Of a DNA stretch of 64,000 nt, positions 17,401 through 28,757 are shown one piece after another; position 1 is the first letter of the stretch; each line of letters starts with the position of its first letter. The stretch covers positions 12,031,001 to 12,095,000 of the forward strand of contig OY979717.1 in assembly GCA_963855995.1 (NCBI GenBank). The letters are read 5' to 3'. The position numbers and the translations under genes were made by a program. Origin of the DNA: Muricea muricata. Taxonomy: Eukaryota > Cnidaria > Anthozoa > Malacalcyonacea > Plexauridae. The notes under the pieces were generated by a model that was not told the DNA's origin, did no database searches, and worked only from the letters and a program-made list of their open reading frames with translations.

Positions 17401-19021
17401 GAGGTTAGTAGCGTTTGCCTCAGTACGCACACCTATCCCACAGGAATCCTTCTGACCTTTGAATTTCCTATTTTGACGGGTAAGAGTAAAGCCTAAAAGA
17501 AGAGTTAGAAGCAAAAAGTTGTGGTTTCAGAGAGTTATGTTCAAACCACGTCCGCTTTTCCTAATGACTACACCTAAATTCTTAACTCTCCCAGCGTTTC
17601 TTCCGACAAACACGAGAGAGTTATATCTCACGCAACTCTGTCTTGCCAACATTTATAAAGATGCTACTGGGGGTGAGTTGTCGTTCATGATTCTGGAAAT
17701 GAAGAGAGTTATGTGCGCATCACCGTGCAAATTTCCTCAAAACGGCTGACATAACTCGCTTCATTTCCAGAATCGTGAACGCGACGCGCCTCAGAGTTAT
17801 AAAAGAACGATAACTCATCAACACCTTCATAAATCTTGGCAAGAGAGAGTTTCCTTCTTGTATTGTAACAATGAATTTGTATAGACTGATCCATTAGAGT
17901 GTTGACACATTTGTAAATGTACACGTATGATGATAAAAACAACGCTGTTCTAGAATGGACAATATAGTCTTTCCCACCCCTCGTAATATGGACTGGCTAA
18001 ACGGAGAGTTATGAAGTGGAGAGTTATCTCGGAGAGTTATGCCCGAACCACGCCTACTTTTTTAAAACAGCCACACCCAATTTCTTAACTCTCCTAATGT
18101 TTACGTGAATTAATATGAGAGAGTTATGTTTTTACGTAACTCTCTCTCTCTCATCAACATTATGAAGATGTTAGAAAGTTATCGTTTTTCATATCAATCT
18201 GGTCTTTTCCTATCGTGACCAGAATCTGGGTGGTCACGTGACTACGATTTACCCTTTGAGTGAGGTTCAATCAGAAACTACCGTGTTGGACGTCGTGAAA
18301 GTAATATTCTTTTATTGTAACTAAAATTGACAAATTTTGGCTTAGGCAGGTAAAATTAATGCATCTTATTAGCGGAGTTAAATTATTACCCGTGACAGAT
18401 AAATTATTATTGTTTTCCCTTGTTCAGAGGTGCCGAAAATATGCCATTTTGACCGGTTATTTGATTCGTGTTTGCTAAATTTTTCTTCAAATTTCACAAA
18501 AACAATGACAATCGAAAGCTAAAAGTCTGCATGCTCTTTCGGACTGCGAAAAATTATTGCTGTATATAAAATAACGAACGCGATAGAACACTCCAAAGTT
18601 CGATTACCTTTTTTGATACACCCTTTATAGTGATATTAATGATATTAATTCTATATTGCTTGTTTGTATAAAACCTACCTGTACTTGAGGGGTTTTTTTC
18701 TTTGTAGTTCCTAACATCAAGCTAGCACTAATCTTTGGAGTGATTTCTGGTTGCCTTGTCGCTGTAATAATTGTCTTGCTCATTTGTTTCGTATCAAAAC
18801 AACATAGATCAAAAGCTGCGAATGCTGGTGAGAAAGTGATGCCCGATGAGGAAATAACAAAATCCAATGAAAGCCTGGCCTATAAAACTGCGTCTAATAA
18901 CAATATTGTTTTCCTGCCGCAAAACAAAACTTTGAATGGGAAAAGTGGAAGTTATGTTGCGCTTGAGTGCTGTGATAAGGAAGAGAGCAAATGCAATGGA
19001 AACCTGGAGTCAATATTGTAA
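14484..19021 (+). CDS. Trypsin-like module 2 with novel ectodomain, transmembrane helix and cytoplasmic tail (probable exons 5-9 of the same gene)
   Basis: Exons: 14484-14884, 15285-15675, 16271-17173, 17281-17403 and 18708-19021, with phases 1, 0, 1, 1, 1 that all agree. There is no initiator exon of its own upstream, so it most likely continues from module 1. Numbered from the module 1 start: activation site R299-P-K-R302|VVGG, catalytic His345, Asp401 (GNFDLCL) and Ser500 (GDSGGP), with Asp494 in the S1 pocket, again trypsin-like. Residues 550-850 (one exon) form a largely helical region with five N-glycosylation sequons, which I do not recognise. Residues 851-891 contain a C-x2-C-x10-CH-x2-C-x2-C-x4-C cluster. 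About 897-921 is a single hydrophobic helix followed by a basic stop-transfer (SKQHRSK). The 74-residue tail has YVAL, a Yxx-phi-type motif, and ends ESIL, which fits a class I PDZ ligand. Predicted topology: type I, proteases outside the cell. The exon chain is well supported; the function of the ectodomain is unknown. Confidence 0.88.
15753..15885. repeat. 46-bp tandem repeat, three copies
   Basis: Copies begin at 15753, 15799 and 15845, each with CAAAATACGGCACAATTCAT or a near variant. The array starts 78 bases after the exon 6 donor (15676) and lies in the intron. Confidence 0.85.
17500..18190. repeat. Diverged GAGAGTTATG repeat cluster in the last protease intron
   Basis: The block GAGAGTTATG-TTC-AACCACG-CC near 17530 is repeated near 18030, each followed by TTCTTAACTCTCC. 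Between them is an inverted pair: ATTCTGGAAATGAAGAGAG near 17690 and CTCGCTTCATTTCCAGAAT near 17755. This looks like two related elements, one disturbed. No coding content. Confidence 0.55.
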
Positions 19022-19263
19022 ATAGTAACAATACTAAGTAAGCTTGTTTATTTATTGTATAAGCGCGCTGTGCGATGTATGTCAGTCGCATGGCGAAAAG
19101 CAGATATTTAATTAGTGTATATTACTGTCAAAATATTTGTGTTGATTTAGTTGGCCATATCTTGCTAGCCTACTACTTTGTTATTACTTTTAATGCTGTC
19201 AAGTTGAAAATAGAACAAGGTGGTAGATTTACTTTTGTCACAGTCTGTTCTACTTTTTATTCA

Positions 19264-19674
19264 CTATGGTATGGTATGGTATCGTATCGTATCGTATCGT
19301 ATCGTATCGTATCGTATCGTATCGTATCGCATCGTATGGTGTCGTGTCGTGTCGTGTCGTGTCGTGTCGTGTCGTGTCGTGTCGTGTCGTGTCGTGTCGT
19401 GTCGTGTCGTGTCGTGTCGTGTCGTGTCGTGTCGTGTCGTGTCGTGTCGTGTCGTGTCGTGTGGTGTGGTGTGGTGTGGTGTGGTGTGGTGTGGTGTGGT
19501 GTGGTGTGGTGTGGTGTGGTGTGGTGTGGTGTGGTGTGGTGTGGTGTGGTGTGGTGTGGTGTGGTGTGGTGTGGTGTGGTGTGGTGTGGTGTGGTGTGGT
19601 GTGGTGTGGTGTGGTGTGGTGTGGTGTGGTGTGGTGTGGTGTGGTGTGGTGTGGTGTGGTGTGTGGTATGGTAT
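19264..19674. repeat. Layered pentanucleotide array just 3' of the protease gene
   Basis: In order: ATGGT units, about a dozen ATCGT units, about two dozen GTCGT units (19338-19460), about forty GTGGT units (19460-19661), then ATGGT again. Each block is homogeneous and neighbouring blocks differ by one base. It lies 243 bases after the stop codon and may be within the 3' untranslated region. Long Cys/Val and His/Thr frames here are artefacts. Confidence 0.97.
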
Positions 19675-20359
19675 GGTATATAGTATAGTGTGGCATCGCA
19701 TGAAGAAAGAACAACCAGCTTTATATTAGTGCTGTGCACCGAGTTGTTACAGCAAGATCGAAAAATATTTTGAGAATTAGCGTTCCTTAACTCTACAGGA
19801 AAAATGTCTGTTTGTTGAGCTCACAACAGACGCGAGGCAGCAAGACTTGAAAAATTTGTTCGTTGTTTGCTTTTGTCACATGATATATTTTCATCTAAAA
19901 AATATTTTGTCGTATGTTACGGGTACGAATGCTTAAATACGGGCACGAATGCTTAAAGATTTCCAGCACACACGAAAATTAGCCTGGTTAGGAAATTATA
20001 AAACTTTTTGTCTTATCGGTGAAAATAGGTCTTTTGACCAGATTATACTGGTCTACGTGATACTTCGTGGCCAAACTTGGTGTGCAACACTCTTCGGGTA
20101 TCTGTGTATAGATAGTTGTTGATCTCAACACTTTGGGAAAAATACTGTGCCAATTCGTGGGTCGTTATAGATAAAGCTGTAAGTTGATATTTTCTACAGG
20201 GTGTTTCAAAAAAATGTAGACAATTTTGAAACGGCTCTCAACCTCACCAAGCAGCTTGAACTATAAAGTTTTTTTTATTAATATACACATTGCTTGGGTA
20301 CTTACAGTGTAGAATAAATAGCTGAGACTGAATTTAGCTGAGACTGAATTTAACGAAAG

Positions 20360-20490
20360 CGCATCGCTCTTATAAACCCAGTAAGTGTCTCTGACTTCTT
20401 AACTGATATTGGCAGACCGTTCCACAATCTAATACCTGGTAAAGTGAAGGACCTAACACCCTCAGTATCTCGTTTATACCTTGGATTGTT
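20360..20490 (-). pseudogene. Fragment of a LINE-type reverse transcriptase C-terminus
   Basis: On the minus strand this reads YKRDTEGVRSFTLPGIRLWNGLP, with the pattern R-SF-x-G-LWN-LP typical of the end of non-LTR retrotransposon polymerase ORFs. Only about 45 codons remain and the rest of the element is not visible. Family cannot be assigned. Confidence 0.6.
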
Positions 20491-21879
20491 CTATATAAGA
20501 TGGGGTAAAATCATTCAGTCTTTAATAAATTAATTTACACACATTTACAATGTCATCAGCTAAAAACAATTTATCCTAATCGTGCCTATAGATCAACACT
20601 TCTCTTAGGAAAAAATATCAAGAATCTTTTTAAAAGTTTCAGTGATAGTTCATATACACAAAATGCACTGATAAATATATAGCCATGTTTTATTACAATC
20701 TTTGAAATGCGTTTTAAAGTTAGAAAATGTTTTTCTTACTTACTGACAAACCTTTTTTCGCAATCATGATGATATGTCATATGTTCTCATTGTATGCTCA
20801 TACACTTGGCCAAATGTTGGTAATTCAATTCGTGTGCCTCAAATGAACATTGCTTTGCTGACACACAATGAGCTAAAGCTTTTTTGATCGTGTTAAACTT
20901 ATCAAACACCCAGTTTGGTCAAAATACCATACCCACACGCGCTTGCTGTACAATTTCCATGCAACTGTCTTAAATTAATTTTTGTTTATTACGTTGCTTA
21001 ATTGCAATTTGCTGAATGTGATGAATGTTTGTAATATATTAACACATGATGTATATGACGTTTGTTAATTTTCAAAGATTCAGACTCTGAAGAACGTAAT
21101 AATAGACTGTGTTCATGCAAAAGGCTGTTGTACTAAGTCCGTGCGACCCACGAACCAAGGACGCTTTGAATATGCAAAATTGCAATAGGCTATATTTGAC
21201 GTCATAATTAGTGTTATGGGGTATGAGAACATGCTAGCCCCCACAACTGTATGTAAGCTGGTTTCTATAGGAGGGGGAGAGGGCGTGTTAAAACAAAAAA
21301 TGTTATATTGCACGTTACATAATATATTGTCTGTTCGATAATACTAATTCTATTGACATGTGTTTTGTATATACACCGTATTAATTGAACTTTTGCAAAA
21401 CAATAACCTTTATTTTAACCTTAAGATCAACCTTTATTCAAAAACTTCTAAATGCAAATGATATTGTGTAAGATTATATAAGCTCGTGCAAGACTTCCAC
21501 TGACTATAACCATGGTTGCATATGACAATAGTTACATTAAAAGATTTGACAAGTCATGTTCATTGAAAATATTTGATTACAAGTGCATGCAGTACATAGT
21601 AAACTTCGCTCAAATTAATATAGGCGTATAATGCGAGATGGGTGGGAATGCTTCCCAATTAAATTTGACCAAATTGGAGATTAGGTGACGCATGTGGTAA
21701 GGTGTGAAGCAAGTCATATAAATATGCATGCGCTCTTCACAACAAAGTTTTTGGGTGAATACGCGAGTAAGAACACAGAATATTAGCATCTTAGGTGTTC
21801 AATTTTCCTAACTTTCCTGAGACAGCGCCATGACCCTATCATCAAGGATGAGCCAAATAGTGTCGGCAGCTACCCTCAA
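20491..21879. other. AT-rich intergenic DNA
   Basis: No supported gene. A phrase resembling transposon termini, GGGTGTTTCAAAAAAATGTA, lies just upstream near 20200. A 66-codon minus frame (21113-21313) has no motif. Confidence 0.4.
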
Positions 21880-22645
21880 GAAATGAAGAATAAAACATAT
21901 TAATCCGAAAACTAGCATCTTGAAACCTAGGATACGGATTAAAACAAGTCGAGAATGAGTTTGTGATATTTCAGCTTTATTACAAAATCATCATCAGACA
22001 GACTGAAGTTCCACGGTCTTATATACAAAAATTTCATCACAGGACGTCATTACGAAGGAATTTGTCTGTAAGAGTCTGATTACTAAACTTCAAGGAATAA
22101 TACAAAGTTAGTGCAGATTGGACAACACTTGAACAACTGTGAATACGTGCAACATTTCATCAGCTTACGTCATGGATGTGATGATAGAATACCTCCTACA
22201 TACAGAAACCTCCACATTCATCTCGAACATAATAAGTGAATGTAAAAATCCTTCACAACGCAAACTCTAGCACATCTAACTTTCTCTTACTCCTTGAAGC
22301 TCTATACATAAAGTTCCTTTTGCCTTCTCTTAATTCTTGTCTCAAGGCCAGCAAAGAGTTTACCCTTCATGTCCCCTTAATCCTTTTCTGACACTTTCCT
22401 TACACCTTTTCACTGCCTAGTAATCAGACTTACCATACCGACAAATTCCTTTGTAATGACGTGATTTGATGAAATTTTTGTATATGAGACCGTGTATTAT
22501 ATTGGAACTTGCGTCTGTCTGATGATGATTTTGTAATAAAATCGAAATATCTCAACCTCATTCTCGTCTTGTTTTAATCCGTATCCTGGGTTTCAAGATG
22601 CTAATCTTCGGATTATGTTTTATTCTTTATTTCTTGAAATTGTCG
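21880..22645. mobile_element. Foldback element with about 190-bp inverted termini
   Basis: The left arm 21880-22075 and right arm 22440-22640 are inverted copies sharing GGATACGGATTAAAACAAG, AAAATCATCATCAGACAGAC and AAATTTCATCA. The right arm contains CTGATGATGATTTTG and then CGAAAT, which resembles a broken hammerhead core, as in the ends of Penelope-like elements. The centre (22076-22440) has no recognisable coding sequence. Confidence 0.65.
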
Positions 22646-22787
22646 GTTGGTATTGGTTTTTCGCTACCCTCAACCCCATGCAATACGCCTATATATGCTA
22701 TTTTGACCATCAGTTGATTATGTTAAAATAGTATAAAGGTTGTATAAATCATGTATTGGGAAGTTAACAACAACATACTTTACTCAC

Positions 22788-23102
22788 AATCTACACTTGC
22801 ATCTTCATGATGACCACAATTCTCCTTGTTCCATCCGTTGTGAGAGCAATCCCACAAATATCTTTCATTTCCAGAACATTGAACATTTTTGAGCAATATT
22901 GGACCTGATCCTTGACCATAATGAGCTCTTTGGTGTACCGTTGTAGCCCTGGAATAACCCAATTGACGACAAGCAACGTGACCATCGTTGATATCCCAGC
23001 TATCATCACACACGGTACCCCAACCATACGATCCGTAATACACTTCTACTCGTCCTTTTCCCGAACTGTTTCCTCCTCTAAGTCTGATTCTTTCAACTGA
23101 TG
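22788..23102 (-). CDS. SRCR (scavenger receptor cysteine-rich) domain exon
   Basis: A 315-base exon encoding one 105-residue SRCR domain of the six-cysteine type. It starts VERIRLRGG, continues [18 protein letters not shown], then [29 protein letters not shown]. Minus-strand borders are an acceptor TTTAG at 23103-23104 and a donor GTGAGT at 22782-22787; both are phase 1, so the domain is a symmetric module and the last Cys codon is split by the intron. SRCR domains are extracellular and mediate protein or polysaccharide binding in receptors and mosaic enzymes. The rest of the gene is not identified; the antistasin-like exon upstream on the same strand has the same phase and may belong to it. 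A read-through frame would add a false N-terminal extension, so I start at the acceptor. Confidence 0.9.
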
Positions 23103-24011
23103 CTAAATAGCAAGATAAAAATTTATTAAACCTGTACTTTACACAGTACCGTTTGTACGGTAATAGCTGGCGCATATTCACTAAACCAAAAAGATAAACT
23201 TATATAATTATGTTATTTACCGGATAGGAGGTCCGGATGGGCATCCGCACCGACGCTGCCGGTAATAAATAACAAATTTATTTTTTCACTCAAAACAATA
23301 AAACTCCAAGCAATGCGGCTTTGCCATTTCAATATTTTACTGAAAACGTTTTTAAATTAAAATTATTTTATTTGTACATGCAATTCAATTTTGCACACGC
23401 GAGATTTGAAACAATATATTAAAATGCAACAACAATAGTTGAGAAAAACCGTTAGCAGTCCGGTTGAGCGGTCCGGTTGATGTATAGGGAAAAACCGGAC
23501 TGCTCGTCAGCCAATCAGATTACAGGATTCAGTGGGAAACTGGACCGGGAAAAAATAAAACATTATATTTCACGCAACAAGGCTCTTGATAACTAATCAA
23601 TATTGTGAAAGGGGGTGGGGGCTCATACTAGCAGAAGTTTAGTCGAACGCCGCTCCCCGCGGAAAATTTTGAAAGAAATGCGTTTCCAGCATTTAAGTAC
23701 AAGGCCGTGGCAAGCTTGATAATTAGAAGGAGGGGGCATTGAGTTTTCAAAATTAAGTTTTTTTGGATCGATTGTTTTTATGGCGCTTTATTGTCTGTGA
23801 ACACGAATATATGAATAATACCCCCCCCCCCCTCCTCCAGTCCAGTTATCGAGCTTGCTACGGCTTTGCCACATAATCATGACAAACCAAACCAGACAAA
23901 GTATTTCCACATGTTTCAAGCCGAACTTTCGATCCGTGCATGCTTGGATCTTGATCTATGCTAATAAAATACTTACTATTTATAATTATAAATATATATG
24001 TATAGATATGC

Positions 24012-24138
24012 GGACAACGAGATTGCTGTGAATCAAAGATTTATTAATTCATATACGAACTAAAAAAATACATTTTTGGTCACTTGACACGGCCTTCCTC
24101 GGAATGAATCTTTGATTCGCAGCCGTTTCGCGTTGTCC
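24012..24138. repeat. Small hairpin element
   Basis: GGACAACG at 24012 and TGAATCAAAGATT near 24028 are mirrored by AATCTTTGATTCGC near 24108 and CGTTGTCC at 24131-24138. The loop contains the complement of CCGAGGAAGGCCGTGTCAAG, a phrase like that found in retroelement terminal repeats. Confidence 0.6.
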
Positions 24139-24725
24139 TTATATTATGTGATGTTGGCTAAGGCAAGTTTTATTAAAACTTAGGAATAGCTAGAGTTAAA
24201 ATCAACATTAAAATTGCTGTTTAAGTTTTAACCATACCTTCAACGTACTTGACTGTGCGCTGCAGTTGTGAAAGGGCAGAATTTATCTAAATTAAAATGT
24301 ACATGCTCATCAGTTTAGGTAATCAAGGAAAGTTTGTATACATATCGCTTGCTCTTAAATGTAAACAACTGTCGAATGCAGTTAAAAAGTGTATACATTT
24401 AATAGCACGCTTTTGCTTTTGATCGGAGATGCCTGAAGCACGAATGTAATAATCTAACGATTTCGTCCATTTGTCCCAACGTTGCGCCAACGAACTTGTT
24501 TCAGTTACAGAAAAAGGTGGAATTGCCAGTAAATCGAGAACTTAAGCCATTCCGTACAAAAAAATCGACCAACAGCAGTACTTTACTTTATTCTTGTCGC
24601 CAATTATAGTGTTTAATTTTTTTATTGTTTGCCTCTTTCTCTTACGCTACTTCGCCTCACAAATACACCCATACACTCTTCCCCTCGTGTTCTGTCACGT
24701 GACCGTTACATCACGGACACTACTA

Positions 24726-24873
24726 TTGACTGGCCAGAATAATGGCGAACAGCCATTTCAACGTTCAAATTTCTAGTGGCCAAAGATTGTAATTGAGCCT
24801 GCATAATGAGCATGCGTAATGCTACCTGGATAGAGACACAAACTTCAAAGGTTCCGACGCGAGTGGCCCTTCT
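24726..24873 (-). mobile_element. MITE, GGGCCACTC family, copy 2 (left end lost)
   Basis: It ends ACTTCAAAGGTTCCGACGCG and GAGTGGCCCT, matching copy 1 near 2609-2822, and shares GCATGCGTAATGC. The left terminus is not recognisable. Confidence 0.6.
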
Positions 24874-25708
24874 GTTTATTTCCCATTCGGTCGTGGCTGT
24901 GAGGTCAACGAAATAACTTTTTCGGATAAAGACATAGTAGGCAGGCATAGATTAATTTAACTCTAAAACAAAGGCGACCACAGAGAATGTATTCAAAATG
25001 CGCATTCAATACGCTACACTATTTGCATCATTTTAACGGCTTGTAGTTGTAGACAACGCGAACAATTAAAACGTTCGAAGTCGTGTAGGCACGTATTTTG
25101 CACTTTCACAAAGCAAAAATGAAGATTAATAAATATGGAAAATGCTTCTATAAGAAAAAGGTAATGTAATCGAGCTTTGGAGTGCTCTAGCTAGGGCGCT
25201 CAAAAATATTTAATATGTGGCAGAAATAATTCTTTCACCGTTCGAAAGACCAGGCTTTTAGGTTTTAAATGTCAAAGTTATTGTAAAGTTTGAAGAAAAG
25301 TTGAGCAAATACGAATGAGATAAAAATTTCCGTTCAAAATTGCATTTTTCACTGTTGGGAATTTATTGAAAACTAACCCCATTTTGAAGATAGATTTAGC
25401 AATTGCAAATTTTAGCTTAGGTAGTAAAATTAATCATCGTTATTCCACTTTTCTCCTGATAGGTAAATGTCACTGAAATATTCGTTTCTTATTCGCTTCC
25501 AAAATAGGCGATTTCGACAGATATTTTCATTTGATTCGTATGCAATGTTTCTTCAAATTTCACGAAGCCTGGTCTTTCCAACTTTGAAAGAATGTTTTCT
25601 GTAAATCAAATAATAAACGATACATGCAGACCACTACAGGTTTATATATACACCCAAGATATACGCTAAATATGCTCTCGTATGTAATGCTACTATAGCG
25701 AAGATGCG

Positions 25709-26094
25709 CAGGACCATTCCCCTATTAGACAAACTTTTGAATTCAGAAAATCAATTAGCACAGCTGAAAAGAGCATCCTAAATTTCATACAATTGTCAAA
25801 TTTGGTTGCAAAATGTTGTAAAATGTGGAAAATACAGTCCTGTAAAATTTGTGAATTTCTTATACTTTTGTATTACGTACAGAAAAGCGTTACCACAATG
25901 TGGAAATGTGGTAACGCTTTTCCCGCGTAATACAAAAGTATACAAAATTTGCAAACTTTACATTACTATATTTTCGAAATTTTACAATATTTTACAGCTA
26001 AACTTCCCAATTTTTCTTAATTTAGGAGGCTCTTTTCAACAGTGTTAAAATTGTTTTCGAATTTAAAAGTTTGTCTAATTGAGGAATGGTCTAT
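25709..26094. mobile_element. Palindromic foldback element
   Basis: Outer ends GGACCATTCCCCTATTAGAC near 25710 and GTCTAATTGAGGAATGGTCT near 26073 are inverted. The centre is a tight hairpin in which AAAAGCGTTACCACA is followed by TGTGGTAACGCTTTT (about 25885-25923). No coding sequence. Confidence 0.75.
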
Positions 26095-26334
26095 TCAGAG
26101 AGATGTTGACATTTCGTTGGTTTTGAGATACTGTATACCTGTAGAAATTACTTTGAGATAACGTAAATAAATTTGTTTTTATCAAATACGCCAGTCGGTT
26201 ATTACAAATACAAATATGTTGTTTTCTCTATTGTTGCCGTTGGCATTGCATGTCGATTACCAAACTCTTTATTCGAACCATGATAATTTACCTGTCTCTG
26301 CTCGGTGATTGAAAGCCAAGACGACTTAGTTCGC

Positions 26335-26795
26335 AAGTAAAGTCTGTTATTGCTCATGATGAAAGCCAGAAGACCTTCTGTAGGCGGAACCGCTTAATGA
26401 CAGCTCAAAGATACTAACAGATCTTAATCCACTATGCAGTACCATCTGGTCGTCGACTGATTAATGAAAACTTTATCTCTCAAGATGATAACGATCCTTA
26501 GCACACGGCTAATATAATAAAAAGGTATTTGGGGAGAAAGGAAGAACAAGGTGCTTTATAATTAATGGCATGACCTCCACAGAGCACTGACTTGAACATA
26601 ATTGAACAAGTGTGGGACCACCTGGATAGAGAGAAAGTTCAAAAGCAACCAAAATCTGTGGAAGAATTATGGAAAGTTCTTAAAAATGCATGTAATACCA
26701 TTCCAACAGATGTTTTTCAATGACTGCAAAACAGCATTCCGAAACGAATACAGTCTGTATTGAAAAACAAGGGCGGCCATACTAAGTATTGAGTG
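26335..26795 (+). pseudogene. Decayed Tc1-like transposase, DDE half
   Basis: Fragments in shifting frames read GRRLINENFISQDDND followed by HTAN (second catalytic Asp region), then DLNIIEQVWDHLDRE (final Glu region), then SIPKRIQSVLKNKGG and HTKY. These are hallmarks of the Tc1 DD34E transposase. Stops and frameshifts interrupt it, so it is inactive. Terminal repeats were not identified. Confidence 0.8.
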
Positions 26796-28643
26796 TTACA
26801 GTTCTTCATTCATTAATGACAAAATGTTTTTTGTAAATTTTGTAACGTTAAAAATAAAAAGTCATCATGATTTGAATTTTGTTAGACATGCCAAAGACTT
26901 TTGTACAGTACTGTACATCTGTAGGTATTGTCTGGGAGCCGCCCTGAGTACTGGGAGCATGTGCCCCTTCCCCCTAATTATCCCCCCAAAGTGCTCTTCA
27001 AAACAAAACAATAGGAAACATACACTTTTTAATGAATCTTTTAATAAGCCCTTATTATGTGGTGCCCCTCCAACCTCACGTTGTTTACAACTTACAAGCA
27101 TAATGATAATCAACAACAGTCTGCCACGTCCCCAGGCGCTTGGTAACAGAACGCGCATTATGTATTAGGCTTACATGACGTACTGCGTTGCTGTGTGAGT
27201 GCGCAAGGGACGATGAGATGTGGAGGGGAGATTGCGAAGCCTGGGAGATGTTGTTCTGTTTCTTGCAAAATTCGTCTGTTTCTTGCAAATCGTGGTTTTT
27301 CGGTAAATTCGGTACGTTTTTCGTTCTGTTTTCTTCGACGCCGTTATATTCAATCTTATTTGCATACTTTTCAAACATGTGATCATCTGGAAGTATTTTT
27401 CTTTGACCACAACATGAAAGTAAAGTATCTTTTTAGTGACATATTGTACTTCTGTTTATTTACGGGAATACTTTGAAGGTTCCATAAGTCACCCTTTCTG
27501 TCAAAAAAAAGACAAACAAAAGGTATTGAATGTCTTTCCGGCTTTATTTACGCTACTTTTTACACTTTTTATTTTGTTTTGACCTAAATGCCCCCCCCTC
27601 CTTGCAAGTTTACATGGCTCCGGCTTCGTGTGTCGTTGTATCGCTTTTTAGTAGTGGCCATATTTACAGGGAATTTAATTTTTTGCGGCTTTCATGCGTT
27701 GTTATGGTTCGATAACCTTGGTTATATATTGGAGCGAAATCGTTGAAAGCAGGTGGTTGTAGCGCATTTATCAGAAGAGCGTTTGTCAATAAGTTAAAGG
27801 AAGACTGGATGAATGTCAATGTGTCTGTTTTATGGTGTTCTTATCTGCACTATACCTTGCCTCTCCCGTGCGTGTTTTCTTTTTGCTTGGTCTAAAATTT
27901 GTGTTTCGTCACAGTCAAATGTGTACCCGTTAGTAGTTAGTAGTCGTTCCCGTCAAAAGTGATAATAGGTCATATCTGGTAATCGCGTTTTTGTGTCCTG
28001 TCAGTCAGGTTTCAATTTTCTTCCAAGTTTGTCTAATGTAATGATGTTCACAGTTTCCATAAGGAATTGAGTAAATTGCATTTTTTTGTAAGGTCATTGT
28101 TTTTTCTTTGTGTTTAGAGATGTATGTTCTACGTTTTTGTGTTGGTTTGCGAGCTACGCCAATGTTATCTATAATGTATAAAACTGAATATATATTCCAT
28201 CAAGCTCATAATTTGGTGACGTATAACATGTCAAAGTGATCTCTAAATATGACTTATCAATGCACCATGTCTTAACTCATGTCTCTTCAATTGCTTTTAT
28301 ACAATTGTTTTACTACCTGTCTTTGGTAGAATTTTGATCTTAAAGCAAGCAACGTTTGTAAATGTGAAAGTCTGAAACAATAGTCGTGATAAGTGCATGT
28401 AATCTGTACTCATTGCTCATTGATAATTTGATATTGCCATAGTTACGTCAGTTCACTAATTAGATTTTGTTGCTTTTGCAACTCATATACGTGAACAGCA
28501 TCAACTCATTGTTAATTGAGGAAGAAAGTATGGATTATTGTATAATCCAAAGTGTGTTATTATATAACCGGCATAGAATTAGAAATATTAGCTATTGAGA
28601 TCAGGAAGTCGCATCAGTTTCAACATGATTTATGAATACGTAC
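26796..28643. other. Intergenic or intronic AT-rich DNA
   Basis: If the antistasin-like and SRCR exons belong to one gene this is intron. Open frames (for example 26824-27168) show no domain. Nothing else recognised. Confidence 0.4.
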
Positions 28644-28757
28644 TATAGCAGCGACAAGTGGAACAACCACGTGCGTCTTTCATTTGAACTCCAGGATACC
28701 AACATGGTTTGCTACAACTAATCAGTGGACACTGTACAGGCACCTGCTTGAGTAAAC
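28644..28757 (-). CDS. Antistasin-like (leech-type protease inhibitor) domain exon
   Basis: A 114-base minus-strand exon with acceptor TTTTGCACAG just upstream (28758-28767) and donor GTACGT at 28638-28643. Both ends are phase 1. The 38 codons give VQCPLISCSKPCWYPGVQ followed by MKDARGCSTCRC. This matches the antistasin core C-x4-C-x3-C-x2-G-x4-D-x2-GC-x2-C-x-C. Antistasin-type modules are small disulfide-rich inhibitors of trypsin-like and factor-Xa-like proteases, usually secreted and often repeated. Here only one module is visible, too short to appear as a long open frame. It shares strand and phase with the SRCR exon 5.5 kb downstream. A protease inhibitor gene near a protease gene is suggestive only. 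Confidence 0.8.

Noticed and set aside
19075..19739. Cys-Val and His-Thr repeat proteins of 140-202 residues
   Set aside because: Translation of the pentanucleotide array; all frames are open and no start or splice context supports coding.
23103..23181. N-terminal extension of the SRCR frame upstream of 23102
   Set aside because: It precedes a good acceptor and lacks a signal peptide; it is intron read-through.
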